Part shown: positions 1 to 7,091 of the stretch, piece after piece | How the letters are laid out: each line of letters starts with the position of its first letter | How positions within the stretch are numbered: the first letter of the stretch is position 1 | NCBI GenBank assembly: GCA_024279575.1 | Contig: JAJRRJ010000112.1 | Location: 1 to 12,767, forward strand | Direction of reading: 5' to 3' | From: Alphaproteobacteria bacterium | Lineage (GTDB): Bacteria; Pseudomonadota; Alphaproteobacteria; Rhizobiales; Devosiaceae | DNA length: 12,767 bases | Notes under the pieces: model-generated | Database searches by the model: none | Seen by the model: the letters and a program-made list of their open reading frames with translations, nothing else | Told to the model about the DNA's origin: nothing | Position numbers and translations under genes: made by a program

Positions 1-1
1 G

Positions 2-2224
2 CACCCGTCTGACCTTGGACCACCAGAGAAGCCAATTGAAGAGTTGCAGTTTCTTGGTTGGTCAGCTCCGCTTTATGGTGCCGTTGGGATTGATCATTTG
101 GCGGCAACAAGTGGTGATTTCAAAATGGTGGTGTCGGGGCGACTGGATATGTTGCAGTCCGGGCTGGGGGTCAATATGGATGTGGCCATTGAGGGGGCAA
201 GTGCTGATGATCTGAAGCGAATTTGGCCTTATGTGCTTGGTGGCAGTACCCGTGACTGGTTTGTTGAAAATATTTTACAGGGCAGAGTTGTTACTTCGGC
301 AATGCAGTTTCGTTTCCCAGTTGGTACAATTGGAAAGCCGGGTGAGAATGTGCCCATTCCTGACGGGGCGATGAGTGTTGAGATGCTGGTTGAAGGTGTG
401 TCGTTTATGCTCAATAATAATCTGGAGCCGGCACATATTTCGGGCCTGGCTCATCTCAAAATTGAGCAGGGGGAAGTCAGGATTGGTTTTGGCACCGCTC
501 AACTGCCAACTGAGGGTGGTGATCTGCAATTGACCGATTCAGCATTTGCTATTGGCTGGAACGAAAATAATACGGCGCAATTTAAGTTTGATGGGAATAT
601 AAAATCGCCGATCAGCGCATTGCTGGCCATTCAACAGGCAACTTCACCAGATGCGCTTGATATGCTTGATCTGCCCGTCAGCCTTTCTGCTTTGACCGGT
701 CAGATTGAAACATCGCTATCAACCCGAATTCTTCTAAGGGGCGACGAATATGAGGTGGAGGAGTTGCAATATGTGCTCGAAGGGAGGGTTGTGGATTTTT
801 CCAGTAGTGAGCCTATCTCAACCTATTCTTTAGATGACGGGCAGTTTGCGTTTGTCGTAAATCAGGACACATATCGGATAAATGGCCCGGTAAAGCTTAA
901 TGGATTGACGACAACTCTGACGTTTGGCGGAAATATGCTGGAGGAGAGCACGCCAAGCATAAAAGTTGCGGCGACGTTTTCGGCAGATGACTTCAAGGAA
1001 TTCGGGTTTGATGTGAGCGAATTCATGGGAGGTCAGGTTCGATTTACCGCTGAGCCTCAACCTGACGAAACCCTCAAAATTTCTGTCGATCTGAAGGACG
1101 CAAGTGTCAATGTGGCTGACATCGGGTTGGCAAAATCGCGGGGCACACCGGGGTCACTCGAGGCTTTGGTTAAGTTTGAGGACCCAGTGATTGATATTAC
1201 CGGAATTAATCTCAGATTTGGGGATGTGCGGTTACGCGGAGATTTGAAGTACCACGAAAGCAACGGCCTTGTTTCGGCGGATTTTACTGAATTTTCGGTG
1301 CAGCAAGGGGATAATGCGCAAGTGCGTTTGACGCCAATTCAGGGGGGGTATGCTGTGCGACTTCGCGGGCAGCAACTGGACCTAAAACCACTCATGCGCC
1401 GGTTTTTTTCGCTTGAAGGGGGGGGGACCGGGGGACCTCAGTCTGCAGGGTTGGAGCAAACAATTATTTTGGACGTGGGCATTGAGCGCGCGCTGGGTTT
1501 TTACAGCACCACAGCGTTTAATTTGAACGCTGATTTGAAGTTGCAGGGCAATGAATTGCGCGAAGTATCGCTGCAATCCCAGTTTGGAGGCTCCAATTCG
1601 CTTTCTATCGCAACTAATCCGGTGCCGGGCGGGCAGGCAATGTCTGTTGCATTTGGAGACCTTGGCACGTTGCTCAGGTTTGTTGGGATTTATCCAAGGC
1701 TGGCTGGTGGCAGCGGCAGTCTGGTGATGACATCGGACACAGCACAAAATACCAGTATTGGCGAATTTGAGTTGCGGAACTTTGCGCTTATTGATGAAGG
1801 GAATGTGGCCCAGGTTTTGGGTAATCATCCTGATTCGCGTAGTTTGATCCAGCAGCAAACTCGAATGGATTTTAATTCTGGACGTGCAAAATTCATTCGG
1901 CGATCCGATAGCATTGAGATTATAGATGCGGTATTGGATGGGGGCACGCAAGGGGGAACCGCGCGCGGGTTTATCTATACCGATGCGGGGCAATATGACC
2001 TTGTTGGGACATATATTCCGCTGTTTGGTCTGAATAACGCGTTCCAGCAAATTCCGATTTTGGGGCCTTTGCTGGGTGGGCGGGAAGGTGAAGGGTTGTT
2101 TGGTGTAACTTTTGCTGTGCGCGGTCCGCTGGCCAATCCGCAGTTTTCGGTTAATCCGCTTTCGCTGTTGGTGCCGGGTGCTTTTCGCTCTTTGTTTGAA
2201 TTCAGAGAACAGACCAATCGATAA
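2..2224 (+). CDS. YhdP/AsmA-like (DUF3971) envelope protein, 5' truncated by window edge
   Basis: The reading frame is open from base 2 to the TAA at 2222-2224. No stop lies upstream of the TTG at 44, so the true start is outside the window and about 740 C-terminal residues are seen. Family members usually exceed 1000 residues and begin with an N-terminal membrane anchor, which is missing here. Two regions identify the family. The first is a DUF3971-type segment around residues 58-81 counted from base 44 (KRIWPYVLGGSTRDWFVEN). The second is the AsmA-like C-terminus in the last 75 residues (GTYIPLFGLNNAFQQIP, GEGLFGVTFAVRGPLANP, FSVNPLSLL). The rest is repetitive beta-strand-rich sequence, as in bridge-like lipid-transfer proteins. 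E. coli YhdP is linked to phospholipid transport to the outer membrane; the same role here is inference. A run of nine G (1418-1426) lies in frame inside the gene. The gene converges with tyrS. Confidence 0.85.
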   Translation, partial: HPSDLGPPEKPIEELQFLGWSAPLYGAVGIDHLAATSGDFKMVVSGRLDMLQSGLGVNMDVAIEGASADDLKRIWPYVLGGSTRDWFVENILQGRVVTSAMQFRFPVGTIGKPGENVPIPDGAMSVEMLVEGVSFMLNNNLEPAHISGLAHLKIEQGEVRIGFGTAQLPTEGGDLQLTDSAFAIGWNENNTAQFKFDGNIKSPISALLAIQQATSPDALDMLDLPVSLSALTGQIETSLSTRILLRGDEYEVEELQYVLEGRVVDFSSSEPISTYSLDDGQFAFVVNQDTYRINGPVKLNGLTTTLTFGGNMLEESTPSIKVAATFSADDFKEFGFDVSEFMGGQVRFTAEPQPDETLKISVDLKDASVNVADIGLAKSRGTPGSLEALVKFEDPVIDITGINLRFGDVRLRGDLKYHESNGLVSADFTEFSVQQGDNAQVRLTPIQGGYAVRLRGQQLDLKPLMRRFFSLEGGGTGGPQSAGLEQTIILDVGIERALGFYSTTAFNLNADLKLQGNELREVSLQSQFGGSNSLSIATNPVPGGQAMSVAFGDLGTLLRFVGIYPRLAGGSGSLVMTSDTAQNTSIGEFELRNFALIDEGNVAQVLGNHPDSRSLIQQQTRMDFNSGRAKFIRRSDSIEIIDAVLDGGTQGGTARGFIYTDAGQYDLVGTYIPLFGLNNAFQQIPILGPLLGGREGEGLFGVTFAVRGPLANPQFSVNPLSLLVPGAFRSLFEFREQTNR

Positions 2225-2238
2225 CAGGCCGTCTGTGT

Positions 2239-2274
2239 CTGCTCAATATTCTATTGTCGAGCAGGCATAGTTTT
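2239..2274 (+). terminator. possible hairpin terminator between convergent genes
   Basis: An inverted repeat CTGCTC (2239-2244) / GAGCAG (2259-2264) can be extended by a 3-bp inner stem (2245-2247 with 2253-2255) across a small bulge. It is followed by GCATAG and four T on the plus strand. It lies between the YhdP-like stop and the tyrS stop, where a terminator is expected. The T tract is short and the stem is bulged, so this is tentative. The minus strand has no T run after the stem. Confidence 0.35.
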
Positions 2275-3516
2275 AGGTGACGCGGAGCAAGACGTGACGC
2301 TTTTTGCCAACGCTGAGCTTAATGACCCCTTCAGGCAGGATGTCTTTTTCGCCAATTGTTGCGCGTTCGTCAGTGGTTTGAGTGTCATTTATGCGCAAAG
2401 CGCCCGACTTGATATGGCGACGGGCTTCTCCGTTTGACGCCGCCAGGTTTGCCCGAACAAAAGCGGCCAGAATACCCATGCCGGCGTTGAGTTCGGATCG
2501 GGAGACCTCAACGGTGGGCAGTGATAAATCCAGTGCCCCTTGCTCAAAGGTGGCCCGGGCGGTGGTTTCGGCCTGTTCAGCGGCCTCACGGGAATGCACA
2601 ATGGCCGTGGCTTCGGTGGCCAGAATTTTTTTGCCTTCATTGATGTCCGCAGCAATTATTTTTGCTATTTCGGGCAGTGGGAGGCGGGTGAATATTTTGA
2701 GGAATTTTTCAACATCATTGTCTTCAGTATTGCGGAAATACTGCCAGAAATCATATGGGGAAAAAAGGTCTTCGTTGAGCCACACGGCACCTTTTCCGTC
2801 TTGCCCATTTTTTGGCCCGAAGCTGTCGTCAGAAGCGGAGTGGTCAGGGCAAAAAGCTGGCCGCCGCCCATGCGGTGTGACAGATCAACGCCGTTGATTA
2901 TATTGCCCCATTGGTCAGAACCGCCCATTTGAAGGACGCAATTATGTCGCTGGTTTAGTTCAACAAAATCATAGCCCTGCATAATCATGTAGTTAAATTC
3001 AAGAAATGACAGGGACTGTTCACGATCAAGGCGCAGACGCACACTATCGAAGGAAAGCATGCGGTTGACTGAAAAATACCGGCCAACGTCGCGCAAAAAA
3101 TCCACATATTTCAGGTTCATCAGCCAGTCAGCATTATTGACTATGATCGCATCGTTGGGGCCGTCTCCAAATGTGAGAATGCGCGCAAAAATTTTCTTGA
3201 TGCCTTCGATGTTTTTGTTGATTTCATCGGGCCCAAGAAGTTTGCGTTGATCGTCTTTGAAGGATGGATCGCCCACCATGGAGGTGCCACCGCCCATCAG
3301 AGCAATGGGTTTGTTGCCGGTTTGTTGAAACCAGTAGAGCATGGTGGCGGAAATCAGGTTACCGATATGCAGGGAGGTGGCGGTGGCGTCATAGCCGACA
3401 TAGCCGGCAATGGGACCAGCGGCGCACAAGGCGTCGAGTTTCTCGGGGTTTGATAGTTGATGGATAAACCCGCGCTCGTCCAGCGTATTCAGGAAATCTG
3501 ACTTGTAGGTACTCAT
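2273..3516 (-). CDS. tyrS: tyrosyl-tRNA synthetase, reading frame broken by an apparent 1-base deletion
   Basis: This class I synthetase charges tRNA-Tyr with tyrosine in the cytosol. The N-terminal part (start ATG at 3516) has the HIGH-type motif LHIGN (residues 49-53), QMGGSDQWGN (196-205) and the KMSKS-type loop KMGKT (236-240). After KMGKT the frame runs into unrelated sequence and stops at 2665. The expected continuation, GAVWLNEDLFSPYDFWQYFR and then an S4-like RNA-binding C-terminus (KSGALRIND), is intact in another frame down to the TAA at 2273. Restoring one base at the A-run (2792-2795, read on the minus strand as GACGGAAAAGG) gives 414 residues, normal for the bacterial enzyme. A GGAGGG ribosome binding site at 3534-3529 lies inside the end of the upstream hydrolase gene. 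Both halves are well conserved, so a sequencing or assembly error is more likely than a dead gene. Confidence 0.9.
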
Positions 3517-3522
3517 AATAGT

Positions 3523-4185
3523 TTAGCGCCCTCCACCGGCGGCAATATCAGCGCGACGACGATCAAGATATTCAGAGCAGCGTTCAATGAGTTCTTCAGT
3601 TTGATCGGTGAAAAAATGGTTGGCGCCTTCCATGGTCTGCTGTTCAATTGTTATGCCCTTTTGCAGGTGGAGTTTTTCCACCAGACGTTGCACCGCCTCT
3701 GGGGGGGCAACTTTATCTTCGGAACCATGGATAATCAGGCCCGATGAGGGGCAGGGCGCAAGAAATGAAAAATCATACAGATTTTCCGGGGGCGCAATGG
3801 ATATACACCCTTCAACTTCAGGGCGGCGCATCAGCAGTTGCATGCCAATCCATGCCCCAAAGGAAAACCCTGCAATCCAGGAGGCTTTGCTTTCAGGGTT
3901 GATCGACTGGAGCCAGTCAAGGGCCGCTGCGGCATCAGATAATTCGCCGGGACCATGGTCGAACATGCCCTGAGAGCGGCCAACGCCGCGTGAATTAAAC
4001 CGAAGTGTCGCGAACCCGCGTTCCACAAACATATAATACAGATCATAAATAATCTGATTATTCATGGTGCCGTTAAATTCAGGATGGGGATGCATGATGA
4101 TTGCAACCGGTGCATTTGGCTCAGTACCGGGCTGATAGCGGCCCTCGATGCGGCCTGAAGGCCCGTTGAATATTACTTCTGGCAT
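3523..4185 (-). CDS. alpha/beta hydrolase (COG2945-type)
   Basis: This is a 220-residue cytosolic alpha/beta hydrolase of the dienelactone-hydrolase-like type, with no signal peptide. The catalytic triad can be read directly: nucleophile Ser108 in GFSFG (106-110), Asp157 in HGSEDK, and His190 in GANHFF. HPHPEFNGT near residues 32-40 matches the loop that follows the first core strand. The substrate cannot be told. The gene is the first of a minus-strand pair and ends 6 nt before tyrS. It is divergent from the suf operon across 257 bp; from memory, this hydrolase beside suf genes is common in Alphaproteobacteria, but a role in Fe-S metabolism is not shown. ATG at 4185 was chosen because translation begins in the conserved MPEVIFNGPSG segment and a GAGG lies 12 nt upstream. 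Confidence 0.88.
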   Translation of the reverse strand: MPEVIFNGPSGRIEGRYQPGTEPNAPVAIIMHPHPEFNGTMNNQIIYDLYYMFVERGFATLRFNSRGVGRSQGMFDHGPGELSDAAAALDWLQSINPESKASWIAGFSFGAWIGMQLLMRRPEVEGCISIAPPENLYDFSFLAPCPSSGLIIHGSEDKVAPPEAVQRLVEKLHLQKGITIEQQTMEGANHFFTDQTEELIERCSEYLDRRRADIAAGGGR

Positions 4186-4222
4186 TGGGGAATAAGCCTC
4201 ATACTAAATTTGTTTACCAAGA

Positions 4223-4238
4223 TTTTGCGAATGCAAAA
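4223..4238. repeat. 16-bp palindrome, possible operator
   Basis: TTTTGC-GAAT-GCAAAA has perfect 6-bp arms around a 4-bp centre. It lies 38 bp before the hydrolase start (minus strand) and about 30 bp from the candidate suf -35. The symmetry suits a dimeric regulator, but I do not recognise the motif. Confidence 0.35.
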
Positions 4239-4268
4239 ATCAAACGTGTTAATGTGTGCGCCCCTTGC

Positions 4269-4297
4269 TTGACCTTGGGCCAAGAGATGCTTACAAA
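4269..4297 (+). promoter_or_regulatory. candidate sigma70-type promoter for the suf operon
   Basis: TTGACC (4269-4274) resembles the -35 consensus at 5 of 6 positions. After exactly 17 bp comes TACAAA (4292-4297), which matches TATAAT at 4 of 6. The predicted start would be near 4304, placing the ICE-like site at about +12 to +28, where a bound repressor could block transcription. An 11-bp palindrome, CTTGG-G-CCAAG (4274-4284), sits in the spacer. This is inferred from sequence alone; other AT-rich stretches cannot be excluded. Confidence 0.35.
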
Positions 4298-4315
4298 AGG
4301 AATTGAAAAAGCTAG

Positions 4316-4332
4316 TTTAGAATCATTCAAAA
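4316..4332. promoter_or_regulatory. ICE-like (Irr-binding) iron control element
   Basis: TTTAGAA-TCA-TTCAAAA matches the ICE consensus TTTAGAA-N3-TTCTAAA at 13 of 14 defined positions. The flanking AG and CT extend the inverted repeat to 9-bp arms with one mismatch. Irr is a Fur-family, haem-responsive regulator of Alphaproteobacteria, and suf operons have been predicted members of its regulon. Position downstream of the candidate promoter suggests repression of the operon when Irr is active at low iron. Binding itself is inferred. Confidence 0.6.
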
Positions 4333-4406
4333 CTGTATTTACACCAGAAACCCTTCGCGTGAAGTCCTTTTAGAGGAGTGGTGCTAGATATTTCAAGGAT
4401 TGATTC

Positions 4407-4432
4407 AAAAACTGATTAAACAAACGGTTTTT
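4407..4432 (+). repeat. leader hairpin just upstream of the first suf gene
   Basis: AAAAACTG (4407-4414) and CGGTTTTT (4425-4432) pair over 8 bp with one T-G wobble around a 10-nt loop. The hairpin ends 10 nt before the ATG at 4443. The intervening TAAAGTACTGA has only a weak AAAG as a ribosome binding site. The structure could influence translation initiation or be an operator; it is AT-rich and may be weak. Confidence 0.35.
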
Positions 4433-4442
4433 AAAGTACTGA

Positions 4443-5618
4443 ATGATGCCTGTTTCCAAGATATATCTGGACCATAATGCCTCAACGTCTTTGTTATCTC
4501 CGGCGCATAATGCGATGGTGGAGTTGATGGATGTTACCGGCAATCCTTCTTCGGTTCATGCCAATGGACGGGTGCTGGCCAATGCTATTGAAACGGCGCG
4601 CTCTCTTGTTGGGGATCTTGCAGGCGCCAGTCGCGAACAGGTGGTGTTTACCGGATCAGCAACTGAGGCTATTACGCAGGCCATTGTTGGTGGTGTGCGT
4701 CATTTTGGCATAGGGCGAGTTGTTGTTGGCGCAACTGAGCATCAGGGGGTGCATGGGGCAGCCCAGATCAGCGGCGCTCAAGTGGAAGTTCTTGGTGTTG
4801 ATGGGAATGGGGCAATTGATATTGGCGCGCTGGCGCATGCGATTGAGGATGCTGACAGGGCGGACCAAGTGTTGTTGATAGCCATTCAATGGGTCAATAA
4901 CGAAACCGGGGTTATTCAAGATATTGAAAAAATCGGGAAACTGGTTGGGTCAGGTCGCCATATTTTATTTGTCGATGGCGTTCAGCGGTTTGGCAAAATG
5001 CCAATCGGGTTTGACGCCAGTGCGATTGATATGATGGCGGTGTCGGCCCACAAAATGGGTGGTCCCGCCGGGGTTGGTGCTTTGCTGGTCAAAGAAAACT
5101 GCAATGAGGTACGATTGATTCCCGGGGGCGGACAGGAGCAGGGCCGACGCGGGGGCACCCCTTCTGCAATGTTGATTGCCGGATTTGGCGCAGCGGCGGG
5201 GGCTGTCAGGAATGCGCTGAGCATGAAAAAACTCTCCAAATGGATGGAGTTGTTTGAATCTCAGGTTTTGGCGCTTGGGCCGGACGTGGTGGTGTTTGGT
5301 CGCAAAGCCAGCCGTTTGGGCCTCGTCTGCAACTTTTCCATGCCCGGAATTTCCAGTGAAACTGCACTTATCGGACTGGACTTGAAGGGGATTTGTGTTT
5401 CAGCCGGCTCTGCCTGTTCTTCAGGTAAAATAGCTGCGTCCAAGGTTCTTGAAGCTATGGGAGTCAGCCCTGACATAGCCAATTGTGCACTCAGGGTGAG
5501 CGCGGGTTGGAACACAACAAAGCAAGATATTGATGATGCGATGAACGCAATTGCGCAAATTTATGCGCGAAGTGGCACAAAAAACGAACAAATTCCGGCA
5601 GAGACGGATTGGAGTTAA
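4443..5618 (+). CDS. NifS/IscS-type (group I) cysteine desulfurase, first gene of the suf operon
   Basis: This 391-residue PLP enzyme converts cysteine to alanine, leaving a persulfide sulfur for Fe-S cluster assembly. It opens with the family sequence IYLDHNAST. Visible functional residues are His100 (ATEHQ), Asp178 (FVDGVQ), the PLP lysine Lys204 (SAHKMGGP) and the sulfur-accepting Cys325 in GSACSSG. That Cys loop is of the long group I type, unlike the group II enzyme encoded later in the same operon. Rhizobial naming would call it SufS2. The start is fixed: an in-frame TGA (4440-4442) directly precedes ATG 4443, and a second ATG follows at 4446. The ribosome binding site is weak. The gene ends 3 nt before sufB. 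It may supply sulfur to SUF or serve another sulfur-transfer path; no IscU is encoded in the window. Confidence 0.93.
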   Translation: MMPVSKIYLDHNASTSLLSPAHNAMVELMDVTGNPSSVHANGRVLANAIETARSLVGDLAGASREQVVFTGSATEAITQAIVGGVRHFGIGRVVVGATEHQGVHGAAQISGAQVEVLGVDGNGAIDIGALAHAIEDADRADQVLLIAIQWVNNETGVIQDIEKIGKLVGSGRHILFVDGVQRFGKMPIGFDASAIDMMAVSAHKMGGPAGVGALLVKENCNEVRLIPGGGQEQGRRGGTPSAMLIAGFGAAAGAVRNALSMKKLSKWMELFESQVLALGPDVVVFGRKASRLGLVCNFSMPGISSETALIGLDLKGICVSAGSACSSGKIAASKVLEAMGVSPDIANCALRVSAGWNTTKQDIDDAMNAIAQIYARSGTKNEQIPAETDWS

Positions 5619-5621
5619 ATT

Positions 5622-7091
5622 ATGGCAGCTATTAAAGAAACAGTGGATCACGTTTCCGAATTGGACGTTGATAAGTACAAGTACGGGTTCGAAACTGATA
5701 TCGAAAGCGAATTGGCCCCCAAAGGGCTGAACGACGATATAGTGCGCTATATTGCGGCCAAAAAGGAGAACCCAGACTGGTTGGTGCAATGGCGGCTTGA
5801 TGCGTTTAAGCGTTGGCAGACTATGAAAGAGCCAGAGTGGAGCCGGTGTAATTATCCCAAAATTGACTTTCAGGACCTGCACTATTATGCGGCACCCAAA
5901 AGCACGCCTGGTCCGGCAAGCCTTGATGAGGTGGACCCTGAATTACTCGAAACATATAAGAAGCTTGGAATTCCCCTGTCTGAACAGGCAATTCTGGCTG
6001 GAGTGGAAGGTGCGCGGGTTGCCGTTGATGCGGTGTTTGACTCGGTGTCTGTGGTCACAACTTTTAAGGAAGAACTGGCCAAGGCCGGGATAATTTTCTG
6101 CCCGATATCTGAAGCGGTGCGGGACCACCCTGAACTGGTGAAAAAATATCTGGGGTCGGTGGTGCCGGTGACAGATAATTTTTATGCAACGCTCAATTCA
6201 GCCGTGTTTACCGATGGCTCGTTTGTTTATATCCCCAAGGGCGTGCGTTGCCCCATGGAATTGTCGACATATTTCAGGATTAACGAACCAAAAACCGGGC
6301 AGTTTGAGCGGACGCTGATTATCGCGGATGAGGGGTCTTATGTTTCGTATTTAGAGGGCTGTACAGCACCAATGCGCGATGAAAACCAGCTTCATGCGGC
6401 GGTAGTTGAACTGATTGCGCTTGACGATGCGGAAATCAAATATTCCACCGTGCAAAACTGGTATCCGGGGGACAAAAACGGCAAAGGCGGCATCTATAAT
6501 TTTGTGACCAAGCGTGGCGATTGTCGGGGTAAAAATTCAAAAATTTCATGGACGCAGGTAGAAACCGGGTCGGCCATAACGTGGAAATATCCGTCATGTA
6601 TTTTGCGTGGCGACAATTCACGGGGTGAGTTTTATTCCATCGCCGTATCAAACGGCATGCAGCAGGTGGATAGTGGCACCAAAATGATCCATTTGGGCAA
6701 AAATACATCCAGTTTGATCATTGCCAAGGGTATTGCTGCGGGGCGTTCTGACAATACCTATCGCGGATTGGTTTCCTCCCATGCCAAAGCTACGGGCGCG
6801 CGCAATTTCACCCAGTGTGATTCACTCCTGATTGGCAATAAATGTGGCGCGCATACGGTTCCCTATATTGAAAGTCGCAATGCAACCACGATGTTTGAAC
6901 ATGAGGCAACCACGTCCAAGATTTCGGATGATCAACTGTTTTATTGTCAGCAGCGGGGCCTAAGTGATGAGGAAGCTGTGGCGCTGATTGTCCACGGGTT
7001 TGTGCGTGAGGTTTTACAGAACCTGCCGATGGAATTTATGGTGGAAAGCCAGAAGTTGATTGCGATTTCGCTTGAGGGGAGTGTCGGGTAA
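5622..7091 (+). CDS. sufB: Fe-S cluster assembly scaffold protein SufB
   Basis: SufB is the central scaffold of the cytosolic SufBC2D complex, receiving persulfide sulfur and building the cluster with SufD. The protein has 489 residues, close to E. coli SufB (495). Strong family segments are SYLEGCTAPMRDENQLHAAV (Cys247), TQCDSLLIGNKCGAHTVPYI, and the C-terminus ending QKLIAISLEGSVG. Cys399 in TQCDS lies 90 residues from the C-terminus, the same distance as E. coli Cys405, the sulfur-accepting residue; this alignment is from memory. GGAG (5611-5614), placed inside the last codons of the preceding gene, lies 7 nt before the ATG, so the start is secure. The stop codon at 7089-7091 abuts the cupin start. 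Confidence 0.97.
   Translation: MAAIKETVDHVSELDVDKYKYGFETDIESELAPKGLNDDIVRYIAAKKENPDWLVQWRLDAFKRWQTMKEPEWSRCNYPKIDFQDLHYYAAPKSTPGPASLDEVDPELLETYKKLGIPLSEQAILAGVEGARVAVDAVFDSVSVVTTFKEELAKAGIIFCPISEAVRDHPELVKKYLGSVVPVTDNFYATLNSAVFTDGSFVYIPKGVRCPMELSTYFRINEPKTGQFERTLIIADEGSYVSYLEGCTAPMRDENQLHAAVVELIALDDAEIKYSTVQNWYPGDKNGKGGIYNFVTKRGDCRGKNSKISWTQVETGSAITWKYPSCILRGDNSRGEFYSIAVSNGMQQVDSGTKMIHLGKNTSSLIIAKGIAAGRSDNTYRGLVSSHAKATGARNFTQCDSLLIGNKCGAHTVPYIESRNATTMFEHEATTSKISDDQLFYCQQRGLSDEEAVALIVHGFVREVLQNLPMEFMVESQKLIAISLEGSVG

Larger units (their letters stand above)
4186..4442. promoter_or_regulatory. divergent intergenic region, hydrolase / suf operon
   Basis: These 257 bp separate the two divergent operons and hold no convincing gene. 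A 62-codon frame on the plus strand, starting at the TTG at 4185, has no ribosome binding site and no recognisable product. In order the region contains a 16-bp palindrome (4223-4238), a candidate sigma70-type promoter with a short palindrome in its spacer (4269-4297), an ICE-like site (4316-4332), an unused AGAGGAG (4372-4378), and a hairpin (4407-4432) ending 10 nt before the first suf ATG. No Rrf2/IscR gene is present, although some alphaproteobacterial suf operons begin with one. Confidence 0.7.

Noticed and set aside
1382..2050. 222-codon open frame on the minus strand
   Set aside because: Lies fully inside the YhdP-like gene, antisense to conserved coding sequence, with no family features.
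2788..2800. Programmed -1 frameshifting to express full-length TyrS
   Set aside because: The required direction is -1, but the site reads G GAA AAG in frame, not a good X XXY YYZ heptamer: the P-site Glu tRNA would mispair on GGA. A missing base is simpler.
2382..2932. Overlapping plus-strand frames of 171 and 130 codons
   Set aside because: Antisense to the C-terminal half of tyrS, whose protein sequence is clearly conserved; shadow frames.
4185..4373. 62-codon open frame on the plus strand in the hydrolase/suf intergenic region
   Set aside because: TTG start overlapping the hydrolase start codon, no ribosome binding site, no recognisable family, and it runs through the candidate promoter and ICE-like site.
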